Part shown: positions 25,690 to 34,967 of the stretch, in pieces
How positions within the stretch are numbered: position 1 is the stretch's first letter
Layout of the letters: every line of letters starts with the position of its first letter
Source: Paraglaciecola sp. 20A4
Lineage (GTDB): Bacteria; Pseudomonadota; Gammaproteobacteria; Enterobacterales; Alteromonadaceae
NCBI RefSeq assembly: GCF_011378905.1
Contig: NZ_WTPY01000001.1
Location: forward strand, 62,001-126,000
Length of the DNA: 64,000 bases
Direction of reading: 5' to 3'
Notes under the pieces: model-generated
Told to the model about the DNA's origin: nothing
What the model saw: only the letters and a program-made list of their open reading frames with translations
The model's database searches: none
Translations under genes and position numbers: made by a program

Positions 25690-26894
25690 TTATCTTCAAT
25701 AACTTGTTGCCAAGAACTGTGTAATTCTTGTTGTGCGGGCAAGGTAGAAGCTTCGTCTAACAAGGGCGTGATAACGCTCGGATCGCCCCAACTACCATTC
25801 AGTTTTTGCTTTTGTGCCAGCTCACTTAATAAAAAGTTAATCACAACCTTAGCGCCGGCTGAGTTCTGGGCTGCTTTAGGAATGGCTAAGTTGTGGCTAT
25901 TGGTGATCGCACCTTGCGCGAAATATAAACGCTGAGAGGTAGTAGGAATACGCTTTTCATTTTTTTCTTTTGCCATTTCGTTCGGATTAAAACTAACTGC
26001 CAGAACAAATTGCTTTTGTTGAAATAACGAGAGCTGTTCGGTGTTTGAGCTTGGGAATGCATTGCCTTTTTGCCAGCTAAGCGGGTGAAGTTGATCAAGA
26101 TAATCCCATAACAAAGGCAATAGATCATCTTGGGCTTGGGACGTTGCTGCAGAATATAGACGTTTATCTTTATTGCTTAAATCAACCAATAGCTGTTTTA
26201 AAAAAGTGGTTCCATGAAACTCGGGAGGGCGAGGATAGCTTATGCGCCCGGGGTTTTGCTTAGCTGCAGCCAATATAATGCTTGATGTTACTGTGTTCTG
26301 TTCAGACTCACCAAGCAGGCCCTCATCAGCAATTATATTGAATTGACCGACTCCCCAAGGAACCTCAAAACCTTCTATCGGCACCCCAAAATCATTTTTA
26401 AGTGGCAGTTTTTGGGTTGCGAGTAAGGCGCTATTAGGGATAGATGACCACAGTTTGCCAAGCAACAGACGTTGCTCTTTCAGATAACTGAAATTTTCAC
26501 CATTAACCCACAAAAGATCGATAGCACTTTTACTGCCATCTTCAGCTTTTAAGCGGCTGACTGCCTCGCTGATGTCCGCTACTTTGACGTGCCGTAAACG
26601 CACATTATAACGACTGGCGATTTCTCGTGCTGCCCAGCGTAAATAGTCATTAATGGGCTTCGAGCCACCCCAAGCGTAGAAGTACACTGTTTCACCTTTA
26701 GCGTCAGCCAAGGTTTGCTGCCATTGTGGGCTGCTCTCAAGCTGAACGGTTGGTGTATCTGGCAGTGGTTGTGCGTTTACGTTAGGTAATAATGCCAAAA
26801 TAGCGACAGCCATTAATACAACCAAGGCCGCTAACGGATTGGAGTATTTTACATTGCTTAAAAAGCGCAAAGATTTAGAAGTTAGCCACATCAT
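25665..26894 (-). CDS. ABC transporter substrate-binding protein, YnjB type
   Basis: A 409-residue exported protein. A membrane/signal segment spans about residues 20-42 (LAALVVLMAVAILALLPNVNA). The mature region has GETVYFYAWGGSKPINDYLRW, an early strand-helix typical of COG4134 proteins (split here as ETVYFYAWGG and INDYLRWAA), IDLLWVNGENF, and GFEVPWGVGQFNIIAD in the cleft. The family is class-II solute-binding, related to thiamine/iron-type binding proteins, but the ligand is unknown. Two ATG codons stand side by side at 26894. The gene overlaps the DUF547 stop by 20 bp and the permease start by 25 bp. Confidence 0.88.
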   Translation of the reverse strand: MMWLTSKSLRFLSNVKYSNPLAALVVLMAVAILALLPNVNAQPLPDTPTVQLESSPQWQQTLADAKGETVYFYAWGGSKPINDYLRWAAREIASRYNVRLRHVKVADISEAVSRLKAEDGSKSAIDLLWVNGENFSYLKEQRLLLGKLWSSIPNSALLATQKLPLKNDFGVPIEGFEVPWGVGQFNIIADEGLLGESEQNTVTSSIILAAAKQNPGRISYPRPPEFHGTTFLKQLLVDLSNKDKRLYSAATSQAQDDLLPLLWDYLDQLHPLSWQKGNAFPSSNTEQLSLFQQKQFVLAVSFNPNEMAKEKNEKRIPTTSQRLYFAQGAITNSHNLAIPKAAQNSAGAKVVINFLLSELAQKQKLNGSWGDPSVITPLLDEASTLPAQQELHSSWQQVIEDKWQQKYGA

Positions 26895-27753
26895 TTAAAC
26901 GCCAGTCGTAATCTTTAAATATGATGGGATAATCAGCACGTTGAATTAACGCACGTTGTTCTTGAGGATTGTTGTCGCCTTCAACCAACGCTTCGCTATA
27001 GGCACTAAGCAAGTCGAACAACGAATTAAAACCCTCGTCGCCTTTTTCAAAATCACCACGATACCATTTAAAAATCGACGATAATGATGCTTGGCCATTT
27101 TGACCATCAAGCAGTATTTCGTTGCGGCTGTTATCAGCTAAAAATAACTGCATTTGGTTATCTAGCTGTAGCGTCAGTTGATCGGCAACAAATGCTTCAT
27201 TTCTGAGGGGCGGACACGAAACTGCGGCACAAACTAACGCTGCATGTATACGGGGCTCTTTGAACCATTTGCGCACCATGCTGTGCTCGATATCGTCTAA
27301 ATTATGCTTCTCACCAAAGAGGGTGAAAAACTTCTTTTCCCACGGGGTCGTGAATAGACTGCCTAAATCCCGGATAGACTCAGCATCATCTTCGGTAAAT
27401 TCCTGCCAATTATCGACGATGAGTTTTAAGGTAAAACCATTGTATGCATTGATTAAAAAACTTAGTTCTTGGGTTTTACTCCACGTGTCGTACTGGCTTT
27501 TTGTCACATTTGAATAGACGGTCAACAGGGTGTTTAACGTTTCCTTCTGCATGGCTAGTTTCTGGTAATCGACTCGAGTTTGTTTGTGATCTTTTGAAAC
27601 TTGAACAACTTGTTTTAACAATTGGTCAAAGCCAGTATAGCTGTGATCAAACTCTGCAGCATGCAGCTTAGCTGCGATAGAAAGCAAAATGAAAGCGCTA
27701 AAGGTGGCAGCGTAACGTACTAAACGTTTCGAGGTACTGTGTGACGTCTTCAT
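26875..27753 (-). CDS. Exported DUF547 protein
   Basis: A 292-residue protein with a Sec signal peptide (to about residue 32, KLHAA). The DUF547 core is seen as LSFLINAYNGFTLKLI and RIHAALVCAAVSCPPLRNEAF, with the family's conserved Asn, His and Cys residues. DUF547 has no proven enzymatic role; the conserved His/Cys/Asn set suggests a papain-like or transglutaminase-like fold. It is encoded between a redox/membrane fusion protein (134-bp gap) and the ABC binding protein (20-bp overlap), so it probably acts in the periplasm in the same process. Confidence 0.85.
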   Translation of the reverse strand: MKTSHSTSKRLVRYAATFSAFILLSIAAKLHAAEFDHSYTGFDQLLKQVVQVSKDHKQTRVDYQKLAMQKETLNTLLTVYSNVTKSQYDTWSKTQELSFLINAYNGFTLKLIVDNWQEFTEDDAESIRDLGSLFTTPWEKKFFTLFGEKHNLDDIEHSMVRKWFKEPRIHAALVCAAVSCPPLRNEAFVADQLTLQLDNQMQLFLADNSRNEILLDGQNGQASLSSIFKWYRGDFEKGDEGFNSLFDLLSAYSEALVEGDNNPQEQRALIQRADYPIIFKDYDWRLNDVANF

Positions 27754-27887
27754 GCTATTCCTCGTGTAGAAAATCGTTCATTTAAATACAAAAAGCAACG
27801 TCGAAGCTACCGCTATATTAATAGCCTCGGCATTCACTGAACAACCCAAGGCAGACTCAAATAAGCATGCCCAGATTGACTGACAAC

Positions 27888-30029
27888 CTACTTACGACGC
27901 CATGTGTGGAAGCGCTCAAGAAAGGCTAACACTTTTTGCGGAGCATGGTCTTTTTTCCAGTTTCCCGCTACGTTTTTATTGGCTTCCGCCATGGTAGGGT
28001 AAATATGAATGGTGCCCAGTATTTTATTTAAGCCAAGGCCGTGCTTCATAGCTAATACAAATTCAGCTAATAGCTCGCCTGCATTGGCGCCAACTATTGT
28101 GGCGCCTAAAATTTTGTCTTTACCGGGTTTGGTCAATACTTTAACAAAACCACGGGCGTGATCATCAGCCAAAGCTCGGTCGAGACCACCAATATCGTAA
28201 CGGGTAACTTCTACTTCAATACCTTGTTGCTTAGCAGAGGTCTCATTTAAACCCACAGTAGCAATTTCTGGCTCAGCAAAAGTTGCCCAAGGAATAACAC
28301 TGTAATCCACTTTAAATATTTTAAACGGTCTGAATAAAGCATTTACCGCAGCATACCAAGCCTGATGGCTAGCAGTATGTGTGAACTGATAAGGGCCTGC
28401 TACATCGCCCGCCGCTAAAATATTCGGGTACTTAGTTTGTAAAAAATCATTTGTCACTACGGTACGGTCGGTTTCAATACCCAATTTCTCTAAACCGAAA
28501 CCGGTTAGGTTAGCTTGACGGCCAACGGCGACTAAAATTTTATCGAAAGGTATGCGTTCTTCTTTACCTTCAAACTCAACCAATAACACATTGCCTTCAC
28601 TGGTGCTTTCGACCGCCATCGCACTGGTATTCAGGCGTAAGTTGATACCGTCCTTTTCCAGCTGAATTTGTAAGTGCTTAGCTGCATCTGGGTCTTCTTT
28701 GCTCAGTACCTGATCACCGCGTTCAATTTGGGTAACGTGCGTACCTAAACGGCCAAACGCTTGAGATAATTCACAACCAATTGGCCCACCGCCCAGTACT
28801 ATCAAGCGCTTAGGCTGTTCACGGATTTCCCATAGGTTGTCGGCGGTCAAATAATCAATGTCTTTTAAGCCTGGAATGTCTGGCACAAATGCACGTGCTC
28901 CGGTCGCAATAACTATATTGCGTGTGGTCAATGACTGCACCCCGTCTTCTGTTTGAATATCTACCTGCCAAGGTGACACTATAGTCGCGCTACCAATAGC
29001 AACTTTTACACCAAGGGATTCGTAACGCTCAACTGAATCATGAGGCTCGATAGACTTAATTACGTTATGAACTTTATTCATAACCGCTTCAAAATTTATC
29101 TTAGGCGCGTCATACGTCACCCCTGCACTTTGCGATGTATGATGAACATGGGCGAGTTTACTGGCGTGTAATAAGCTTTTAGACGGCACACAACCGGTGT
29201 TTAAACAATCACCGCCCATCTTATGACGCTCAACTAAGGTCACGGATGATTTAATTGCTGCTGCAATATAGGCTGTTACTAAACCTGCTGAGCCTGCACC
29301 GATAACAACAAGGTTACGATCGAATTTTTTAGGTTTTTTCCAGCCTTTGTAAACACGACGTTGTTGCAAAGCACTAAGAATGAACTTAGCTAAAATAGGG
29401 AATATACCCAACAAAACAAACGATAGGATAAGGTCAGTGGAAACGATGTCCGATAATTGGTTTATTTCTACTAATTGGGTACCTGCATTGACGAAAACGG
29501 CGGTGCCAATCAGCATGCCCACTTGGCTAACCCAGTAGTATGTCCAGGTTTTAATACCTGTTACGCCCATAACTAAGTTTATGATAAAGAAGGGGAATAT
29601 AGGGACAAGACGTAAGCTAAGCAAATAAAATGCGCCATCTTTTTCAATGCCTTTATCAATCGAATCAAGTTTCTTCGAGAAGGTGCTTTTTACCCAGTCG
29701 CGCAATAAAAAGCGCGATGCTAAGAAGGCCAGTGTTGCACCTATGCTTGACGCGAAGGACGCAAGTAATAAACCCCAACCGAAACCAAACAAGGCACCTG
29801 CACCCAGCGTTAAAATAGCTGCCCCTGGCACACTAAGGGCGGTGGCGACAGCATAAATGACAAGATAGCCGATAAATGCGACTAACCAATTAGCATTTAT
29901 ATATTCAGCGAGATCCTGTTGATTGCTCTTTAGACTCTCAAGGGTGAGATATTGATTTAAATCGAATATAAAAAAGCTGGCGATAAGCGCAGCAATGATT
30001 ACGACTAATATCGTACGTTTACTATTCAT
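27888..30029 (-). CDS. Fusion: TVP38/TMEM64 (DedA-like) membrane domain + mercuric-reductase-like flavoprotein
   Basis: A 713-residue two-domain protein. Residues about 1-225 form five or six membrane helices of the SNARE-associated/VTT class (VPGAAILTLGAGALFG, RLVPIFPFFIINLVMG). Residues about 238-713 are a class-I pyridine-nucleotide-disulfide oxidoreductase: FAD loop VVIGAGSAGL, redox-active CLNTGCVPSK near 275-285, NAD loop VLGGGPIGCELS, and the C-terminal dimer His-Glu pair in HIYPTMAE. All catalytic residues are intact. Homologous fusions occur in proteobacteria and cyanobacteria, usually annotated as mercuric reductase, yet no N-terminal HMA domain or C-terminal Cys pair for mercury is present. 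Inferred role: membrane-tied thiol/disulfide or lipid redox chemistry serving this block. It lies 7 bp after the TonB receptor. Confidence 0.9.
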   Translation of the reverse strand: MNSKRTILVVIIAALIASFFIFDLNQYLTLESLKSNQQDLAEYINANWLVAFIGYLVIYAVATALSVPGAAILTLGAGALFGFGWGLLLASFASSIGATLAFLASRFLLRDWVKSTFSKKLDSIDKGIEKDGAFYLLSLRLVPIFPFFIINLVMGVTGIKTWTYYWVSQVGMLIGTAVFVNAGTQLVEINQLSDIVSTDLILSFVLLGIFPILAKFILSALQQRRVYKGWKKPKKFDRNLVVIGAGSAGLVTAYIAAAIKSSVTLVERHKMGGDCLNTGCVPSKSLLHASKLAHVHHTSQSAGVTYDAPKINFEAVMNKVHNVIKSIEPHDSVERYESLGVKVAIGSATIVSPWQVDIQTEDGVQSLTTRNIVIATGARAFVPDIPGLKDIDYLTADNLWEIREQPKRLIVLGGGPIGCELSQAFGRLGTHVTQIERGDQVLSKEDPDAAKHLQIQLEKDGINLRLNTSAMAVESTSEGNVLLVEFEGKEERIPFDKILVAVGRQANLTGFGLEKLGIETDRTVVTNDFLQTKYPNILAAGDVAGPYQFTHTASHQAWYAAVNALFRPFKIFKVDYSVIPWATFAEPEIATVGLNETSAKQQGIEVEVTRYDIGGLDRALADDHARGFVKVLTKPGKDKILGATIVGANAGELLAEFVLAMKHGLGLNKILGTIHIYPTMAEANKNVAGNWKKDHAPQKVLAFLERFHTWRRK

Positions 30030-30036
30030 GTCTAAT

Positions 30037-32388
30037 TTAGGCCTTAAAATTGTAGGTATAGGTTAACTGAACATTCCGTGGGAGTTCAGGGAAAACCAAG
30101 GTTGAACCGAAATAGCCGCCTTCAAAAACGGGGCGCCAATTTTTTTCATTCGTGAGATTGTTTACTTCTAAGCGTAAGCTCGATTGCTCTGATAACGTCA
30201 CATTGGTGTTGGCATTAATCGTAATCTGGTCGCGTATTAACACAGTCGCTAAATAATCGAGCGGATAACTTTTGCTGTAAATAGCCGAGCCCGAAACGTC
30301 CCAGTTTTCTAATATTTGATAACCTGCGCTAGCAGAAACAGTCTGCTGTGGTATGCCCTGTACACGTTGGTTTGAAGCTGCAAAGCCTGCAAAATTAGGT
30401 GCGCCTATACCGGTACCTTGAATGATATCGGGACGCGAATTATCAAATGCATCGGCAACCTGCTGTGAATCTTGAGCACTGGCTGAGTCGTCATAACGCG
30501 CATCTAGGTAGCTGTACCCTAGGTTAGCCCATAAGTTGTCGCCTTGATAAAAGACTTGTGCCTCAAAGCCTTTGGCAATGATGCCTGTGTTGCTGCCGTC
30601 ACGGTTACGTAAGCTGCGTGTTTGTTCAAATACTGACGCATCAGCATACCAAGGTGTGTTAGCTGGTGAGTACTTGATACCCAACTCATACAGTTCATTT
30701 TCAGTGGCAAAATTGAGTGGGCTTATTTTGTTATCTGCACCCAGTACCGTGCCGCCTCCCATACTGTTAGACGTTGCTTCGCTATAGCTATAAGTCGCAT
30801 AGGTAACGATATCGCTGTTAATTTTAAAACGAGCACTGGCTGAGCCAGCGTACAACCATTTACTAAAGCTGTCTTGGGCCGCTATTTGACCTTGTGGAGC
30901 TAGAGCATCACGGGCAGTTACGTCGTAATGGTCCGCGCGCAGACCTATCGTGGTGCTGAACCTGTTACTCCAATCACTGTCCTGTTCGGCGAATAAACCT
31001 GTTTGCCATGCAGTGGAGTCAGTGGTATCAGACAACGAAAAGTCGTTAATGCCATCACCGTCCACATCGTAGTTTGCGCCGGGTGATACGAAAACACCTG
31101 GGCGAAGTTCCACCAACCGAGCTTGTTGTGCATTGGTTAATGGAATACGGCGCTGCTCTAAGCTGCCCAGTAGATCAATGGGTAAGTCTGCTTCTGTGGT
31201 GAATTGGCTGTAGCCTAAAACGTCGTTATATCGAATATCCAATCCCCATGTGGTTTGCTGCTCGGCGCTCCACGTTGAATTAATCTCAATTCGATTTTGG
31301 GCTGTTTTAGCGCCATCAATAATTTCCACAAAGCTATTTGGGGCAATTTCCTCGCGGTCTAAATATTGAAAGTAACTACGATTCGTTAGGCTGTGTACAG
31401 AGTTTAGCTGGCGCTCATAGGTACTGTGCAAAACGTAGGTTTGGGCATTATTAATGGTGTCTGGATCGGTTAGTACCCTATTGCGAGGAATGTGTACTTC
31501 ACCCGTAGGTGAGACGACTGCAAATGCACCGGGCACTTGCGACCCATTAGGCTGCACGCCTTGACCTGTGATATACAAACCATTATCGATAAGATTTTGC
31601 GTAGGGCGATTGATGCCTGCGTTATCGGTAAAATCCACATCGAAGTATTCAAAGCTAATGTCCCAGCTAGATTTATCATCGGGTAATAGGCGATACGCAA
31701 CAAATATGTCTTCACTCTGGTACTGGCTATAATCGTAGTAACTGTCGTTGTCTATGTATTCTGCACTAACTCGGATACCACTTTTACCTTCATCTATCGC
31801 TGTATTTACATCAACTTGACCACGATAATGCTGCCAACTACCGGCACTGGCTTGCAGTTTTATATCAGTGCCGGTCAAAGTAGCGACTTTGTTATTTAAA
31901 TTGACAAAGCCTCCGTTACGCTGAGTGGTGCCTAGTATTACCGATGGTGCGCCTTTAACCACATCTATTTGGCCGACACTGTTAAATGACAAGGGGATAC
32001 CAAAACCGTTATTACCCGCCTGTCGGCGCATTCCTTGCTGGAACAACTCACCTAACTGACCTCGAATAGTAGGTAAACTCGGCGCGCCAAAGCCACTGGC
32101 TGAATACGTGTTGGGTACTAAGGTTAATACGTCTTGTAGGTCGTCAATGGACAACTGCTCTAACATATCGCTTGAAATCGAGGTCAGCGTACGAGCTATG
32201 TCCGTTAAACTTTTGTCTTTACCGAATGGACCGTCGATCACCGCATTTTTGGGAGACATGATCAAAGTGGGTTGCGCTGAGCCGATAACAGTTACATGTT
32301 CGACACTGTTGTCTTGCTCTTGGGCGCCGGCACTAAAAGCCATCGCTAAGCTTGCACTAACAAACAAGCTGTGCTGTAAAGTCGACAT
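30037..32388 (-). CDS. TonB-dependent receptor of the YnjBCD-type block
   Basis: A 783-residue outer-membrane receptor. A signal peptide ends near residue 22 (SAGAQ). It has no STN domain. The plug domain shows SIDDLQDVLTLVPNT, PTIRGQLGE and GAPSVILGTTQRNGGFVNL. The barrel ends ...NVQLTYTYNFKA. Substrate uptake across the outer membrane would feed the ABC importer downstream. First gene of the leftward unit, with an apparent promoter region at 32389-32713. No Fur box, TPP element or other riboswitch was recognised there, so iron and thiamine are not indicated by regulation. Confidence 0.92.
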   Translation of the reverse strand: MSTLQHSLFVSASLAMAFSAGAQEQDNSVEHVTVIGSAQPTLIMSPKNAVIDGPFGKDKSLTDIARTLTSISSDMLEQLSIDDLQDVLTLVPNTYSASGFGAPSLPTIRGQLGELFQQGMRRQAGNNGFGIPLSFNSVGQIDVVKGAPSVILGTTQRNGGFVNLNNKVATLTGTDIKLQASAGSWQHYRGQVDVNTAIDEGKSGIRVSAEYIDNDSYYDYSQYQSEDIFVAYRLLPDDKSSWDISFEYFDVDFTDNAGINRPTQNLIDNGLYITGQGVQPNGSQVPGAFAVVSPTGEVHIPRNRVLTDPDTINNAQTYVLHSTYERQLNSVHSLTNRSYFQYLDREEIAPNSFVEIIDGAKTAQNRIEINSTWSAEQQTTWGLDIRYNDVLGYSQFTTEADLPIDLLGSLEQRRIPLTNAQQARLVELRPGVFVSPGANYDVDGDGINDFSLSDTTDSTAWQTGLFAEQDSDWSNRFSTTIGLRADHYDVTARDALAPQGQIAAQDSFSKWLYAGSASARFKINSDIVTYATYSYSEATSNSMGGGTVLGADNKISPLNFATENELYELGIKYSPANTPWYADASVFEQTRSLRNRDGSNTGIIAKGFEAQVFYQGDNLWANLGYSYLDARYDDSASAQDSQQVADAFDNSRPDIIQGTGIGAPNFAGFAASNQRVQGIPQQTVSASAGYQILENWDVSGSAIYSKSYPLDYLATVLIRDQITINANTNVTLSEQSSLRLEVNNLTNEKNWRPVFEGGYFGSTLVFPELPRNVQLTYTYNFKA

Positions 32389-32713
32389 ATTTTATCCTTT
32401 ATAAATGATTCTGTGCTTAGAGACCCAGTAACCTTGTGTTTTATTACACGAGTATGCGATGTAAATAGCTTAGATTAGTACTAAATGTTATATACCTGTT
32501 ACGTTTTATAACTGATTTAGTTTAATTTTTTATTTATATGCCATATTGGTCATTGCAATGATAGTTTTGATTGCGTTAAAAGAGCAAATAAAAGTCCTAA
32601 TAAACAAAGCTTTACCTGAATTTCGCCCAATGTCGCAGAACACATTTTTGTTATATTGAGGATGTAACAGATTAGGGCGATAAAAAGGATCTAAAAATAG
32701 CTAATTTTATTCA
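32389..32713. promoter_or_regulatory. Divergent promoter region of the TonB block and the MFS gene
   Basis: A 325-bp AT-rich region between divergent genes, so it must hold promoters for both. I could not pick -35/-10 pairs with confidence. No riboswitch core or long palindrome was recognised. Confidence 0.45.
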
Positions 32714-33994
32714 GTGTATAAGGAAGTAGATTCATACGTGGTGAAATACGACGTAAACATTAAATATAAACACAGCCCTTATTATTTAGCCGGCTTTATT
32801 AATGCCTGCATTATGGCGTGCTTGATACCGGTAATGTCTTTATATGCGTACCAGTATCTCGGTGCAAGTTCAGCGCAGCTGAGTGTGCTGTTGGGTGGGT
32901 ACTCCCTAAGCAGCATTCTTTACGCTATTGTGATTGCAAGAATTGTGGAGCGTCTCGACAGACATAAAATCTGGTTGCTGGGTATTAGCTTGATGGCTAG
33001 CTGCGCATTAATACTTTTAAGTAATACGCAAAATTATCTGTTTGCTGTGTTTATCATGAGCATCCTATTCGCTCCGTTTCATACATCAACGTCGTTACTA
33101 ATGGGGTTAGCGTTTCGATATTTTCCACGAGAGCAGATAACTAGGGTTAATGCGCGATTAATGGCCACAATCAGCGCCGCGTGGATAGTGGGTCCAAGTT
33201 TGGCATTTTATATGACTGAACACCTCGGGTTTAACGTGTTTTTTTATGCCCTTGGCGTTGTGTTAGTACTACTGGCTCTGTTGTTTTATTGTTTGCCCAT
33301 CTCTGATAATACTATTGCGAAATTCTCAAATAGTTCTGATGAACAGCATGTGCAAACTTGCGATGCAAATCCAAGTGATCCAGTTATCCTAACCACTAAA
33401 AAAGCGAATGATATTACGGATTACGCATTCTTATGGCCACCAATCATGCTTTTCACCTTACTTAGTTTTGCCATTAATCTGTATCAACATCTGATGCCAG
33501 TCTATTTTGTTAAGGAAGGACTGTCTGTTAGTTTGGTTGGAATACTTTTTATGAGCGCTGCCATCGTTGAAATTAGCTTAATTACGCGTTGCCCTAGTTT
33601 GCTTTCTCGTTTTTCGTACCATCAGCTATTTATTATCGCTAGTGTGTGCGGAATTGCTTTTTTTATGCTGCTGCCCCTTAGTCAAAACACGTCATATTTA
33701 TTTTTACTGCAAACTTTAAAAGCCATTATGTATGGAATTATGGCAGGACTGGGCGTGAATTTATTGCAACGCTTGCTGCCTAACGAATCCACTTTTGCCG
33801 TAGCGCTGTATCAAAATACATTCGCCATGGGGATGTTGCTAGCTGGGTTTGCTGTCGGAGCGGCAGTTCAATATCTACCGCCCCAAGGGCTTTTCAGTAT
33901 AAGCGCAGCTGTAGCTCTGCTGTGCTTGATTATATTGTTGCTCTTTAGGCGCGCTTTTACTGTAGCTGCGCACGCTGATGATATTAAAGACTGA
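32714..33994 (+). CDS. MFS transporter, sugar-efflux (SetA/B)-like
   Basis: A 426-residue, 12-helix major-facilitator protein. After helix 2, the A-loop is IVERLDRHKIW. The central loop (about 195-230) is polar. Features such as FAPFHTSTSLLMGLAFRYFP and NARLMATISAAWIVGPSLAFYM resemble SetA/SetB-type sugar-efflux permeases. Start uncertain: GTG at 32714 gives the full frame, but AAGGAAG at 32720-32726 would better serve GTG codons at 32738 or 32741. Its 3' end overlaps the converging cyclase gene by 11 bp. It is divergent from the TonB block, but a functional tie is unproven. Confidence 0.8.
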   Translation: MYKEVDSYVVKYDVNIKYKHSPYYLAGFINACIMACLIPVMSLYAYQYLGASSAQLSVLLGGYSLSSILYAIVIARIVERLDRHKIWLLGISLMASCALILLSNTQNYLFAVFIMSILFAPFHTSTSLLMGLAFRYFPREQITRVNARLMATISAAWIVGPSLAFYMTEHLGFNVFFYALGVVLVLLALLFYCLPISDNTIAKFSNSSDEQHVQTCDANPSDPVILTTKKANDITDYAFLWPPIMLFTLLSFAINLYQHLMPVYFVKEGLSVSLVGILFMSAAIVEISLITRCPSLLSRFSYHQLFIIASVCGIAFFMLLPLSQNTSYLFLLQTLKAIMYGIMAGLGVNLLQRLLPNESTFAVALYQNTFAMGMLLAGFAVGAAVQYLPPQGLFSISAAVALLCLIILLLFRRAFTVAAHADDIKD

Positions 33995-34967
33995 TGTTGA
34001 TTCTATTTCTACCATCGGCTTTCGCGCGATATAAGGCCGTGTCAGCAGCACAAATTAAGGCTTCAGTGGTTCGAAACTGCCCGCCAAACTCGGTAGCAAT
34101 GCCTTGGCTAACACTGACTCTAAAATTTGCAGGCAAACCCAAATCGCTAAAAGTAAGCGTATTAATCTGTTGTTGAATGTCTTTGGCAACAATATCAGCA
34201 CTGGCGCTCTTAAATCGCGGCAGAATAACGGCAAATTCTTCTCCGCCATAGCGTGCTGCTAAGCTGTCATTGGCGGGAAGGCAGTCTTGTATCGTCTTAG
34301 CAATTCGCTGTAAGCATTTATCTCCATTGACGTGGCCAAACTGATCGTTAAATAATTTGAAATAATCGACATCAATTAAAATTAAGCTAATGGGTTGGGT
34401 ATTGTTAAGGCACTCGAGCCAACTTTTCTGTAATTTTTTTTCAAGGTTGTGACGATTGGCTAAACCGGTTAAGTGATCAGTGGACGCTAATCTGCGTAGT
34501 TCACTGTACTCTGATTTGTGTTGAGATAAGTTGTGAATAACACCCACAAACAACGGGGCTGAATGCGTAATCGACGTAGGCAGGCAAGATACAGATAAAT
34601 CTGCCTCTAACCAAGTATTGTCACTGCGCGTAATAAGCACTTCCTTGGGACCATGATTTAAAGCTAAATCGTGATTGTTTTTCCAATTCAAAAATAAATA
34701 TTCATATTGCTCTCGATAACGTTCGTGTAGAAATGTAAACCATTTTTGCCCTACAAGAGATTCTTGTGGTGCACCGAAAAATTTTGCCGCAAGCGGATTT
34801 ATCATTTCTATTACGCCATCGCTATCTACTATAAAAATGGCCTCAGCTATCACGTTTGCCATTCTGCTAAACGCCGTCATTTTCTTATTTAATAAGGGGA
34901 CCGAAAAAGTCTCTAGTAATGAAGATATATTAGGTGTTTTATCGTTCGAGTTTTTTGAGTTTGACAT
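33984..34967 (-). CDS. PAS-GGDEF diguanylate cyclase
   Basis: A 327-residue soluble protein from the ATG at 34967, which has AAGGAAG upstream; a longer frame to 35015 is not supported. A PAS domain covers about 30-150 (AIFIVDSDGVIEMINPLAAKFFG, seen as VDSDGVIEMINP) and is followed by a GGDEF domain with LTGLANRHNLE, the active motif GGEEF (allowed variant) and DTALYRAKADGRN. It makes cyclic di-GMP in response to an unknown PAS ligand. The 3' end runs 11 bp into the MFS gene tail on the other strand. Confidence 0.92.
   Translation of the reverse strand: MSNSKNSNDKTPNISSLLETFSVPLLNKKMTAFSRMANVIAEAIFIVDSDGVIEMINPLAAKFFGAPQESLVGQKWFTFLHERYREQYEYLFLNWKNNHDLALNHGPKEVLITRSDNTWLEADLSVSCLPTSITHSAPLFVGVIHNLSQHKSEYSELRRLASTDHLTGLANRHNLEKKLQKSWLECLNNTQPISLILIDVDYFKLFNDQFGHVNGDKCLQRIAKTIQDCLPANDSLAARYGGEEFAVILPRFKSASADIVAKDIQQQINTLTFSDLGLPANFRVSVSQGIATEFGGQFRTTEALICAADTALYRAKADGRNRINISL

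Noticed and set aside
27888-30029. Mercury-resistance gene (merA)
   Set aside because: The flavoprotein half resembles MerA, but there is no HMA domain, no C-terminal cysteine pair, and no merR, merT or merP nearby.
32389-32713. Possible TPP or other riboswitch, or Fur box, before the TonB receptor of the YnjBCD-type block
   Set aside because: I looked for the CTGAGA core and the conserved second TPP arm and for a GATAATGATAATCATTATC-like box on the minus strand and found neither.
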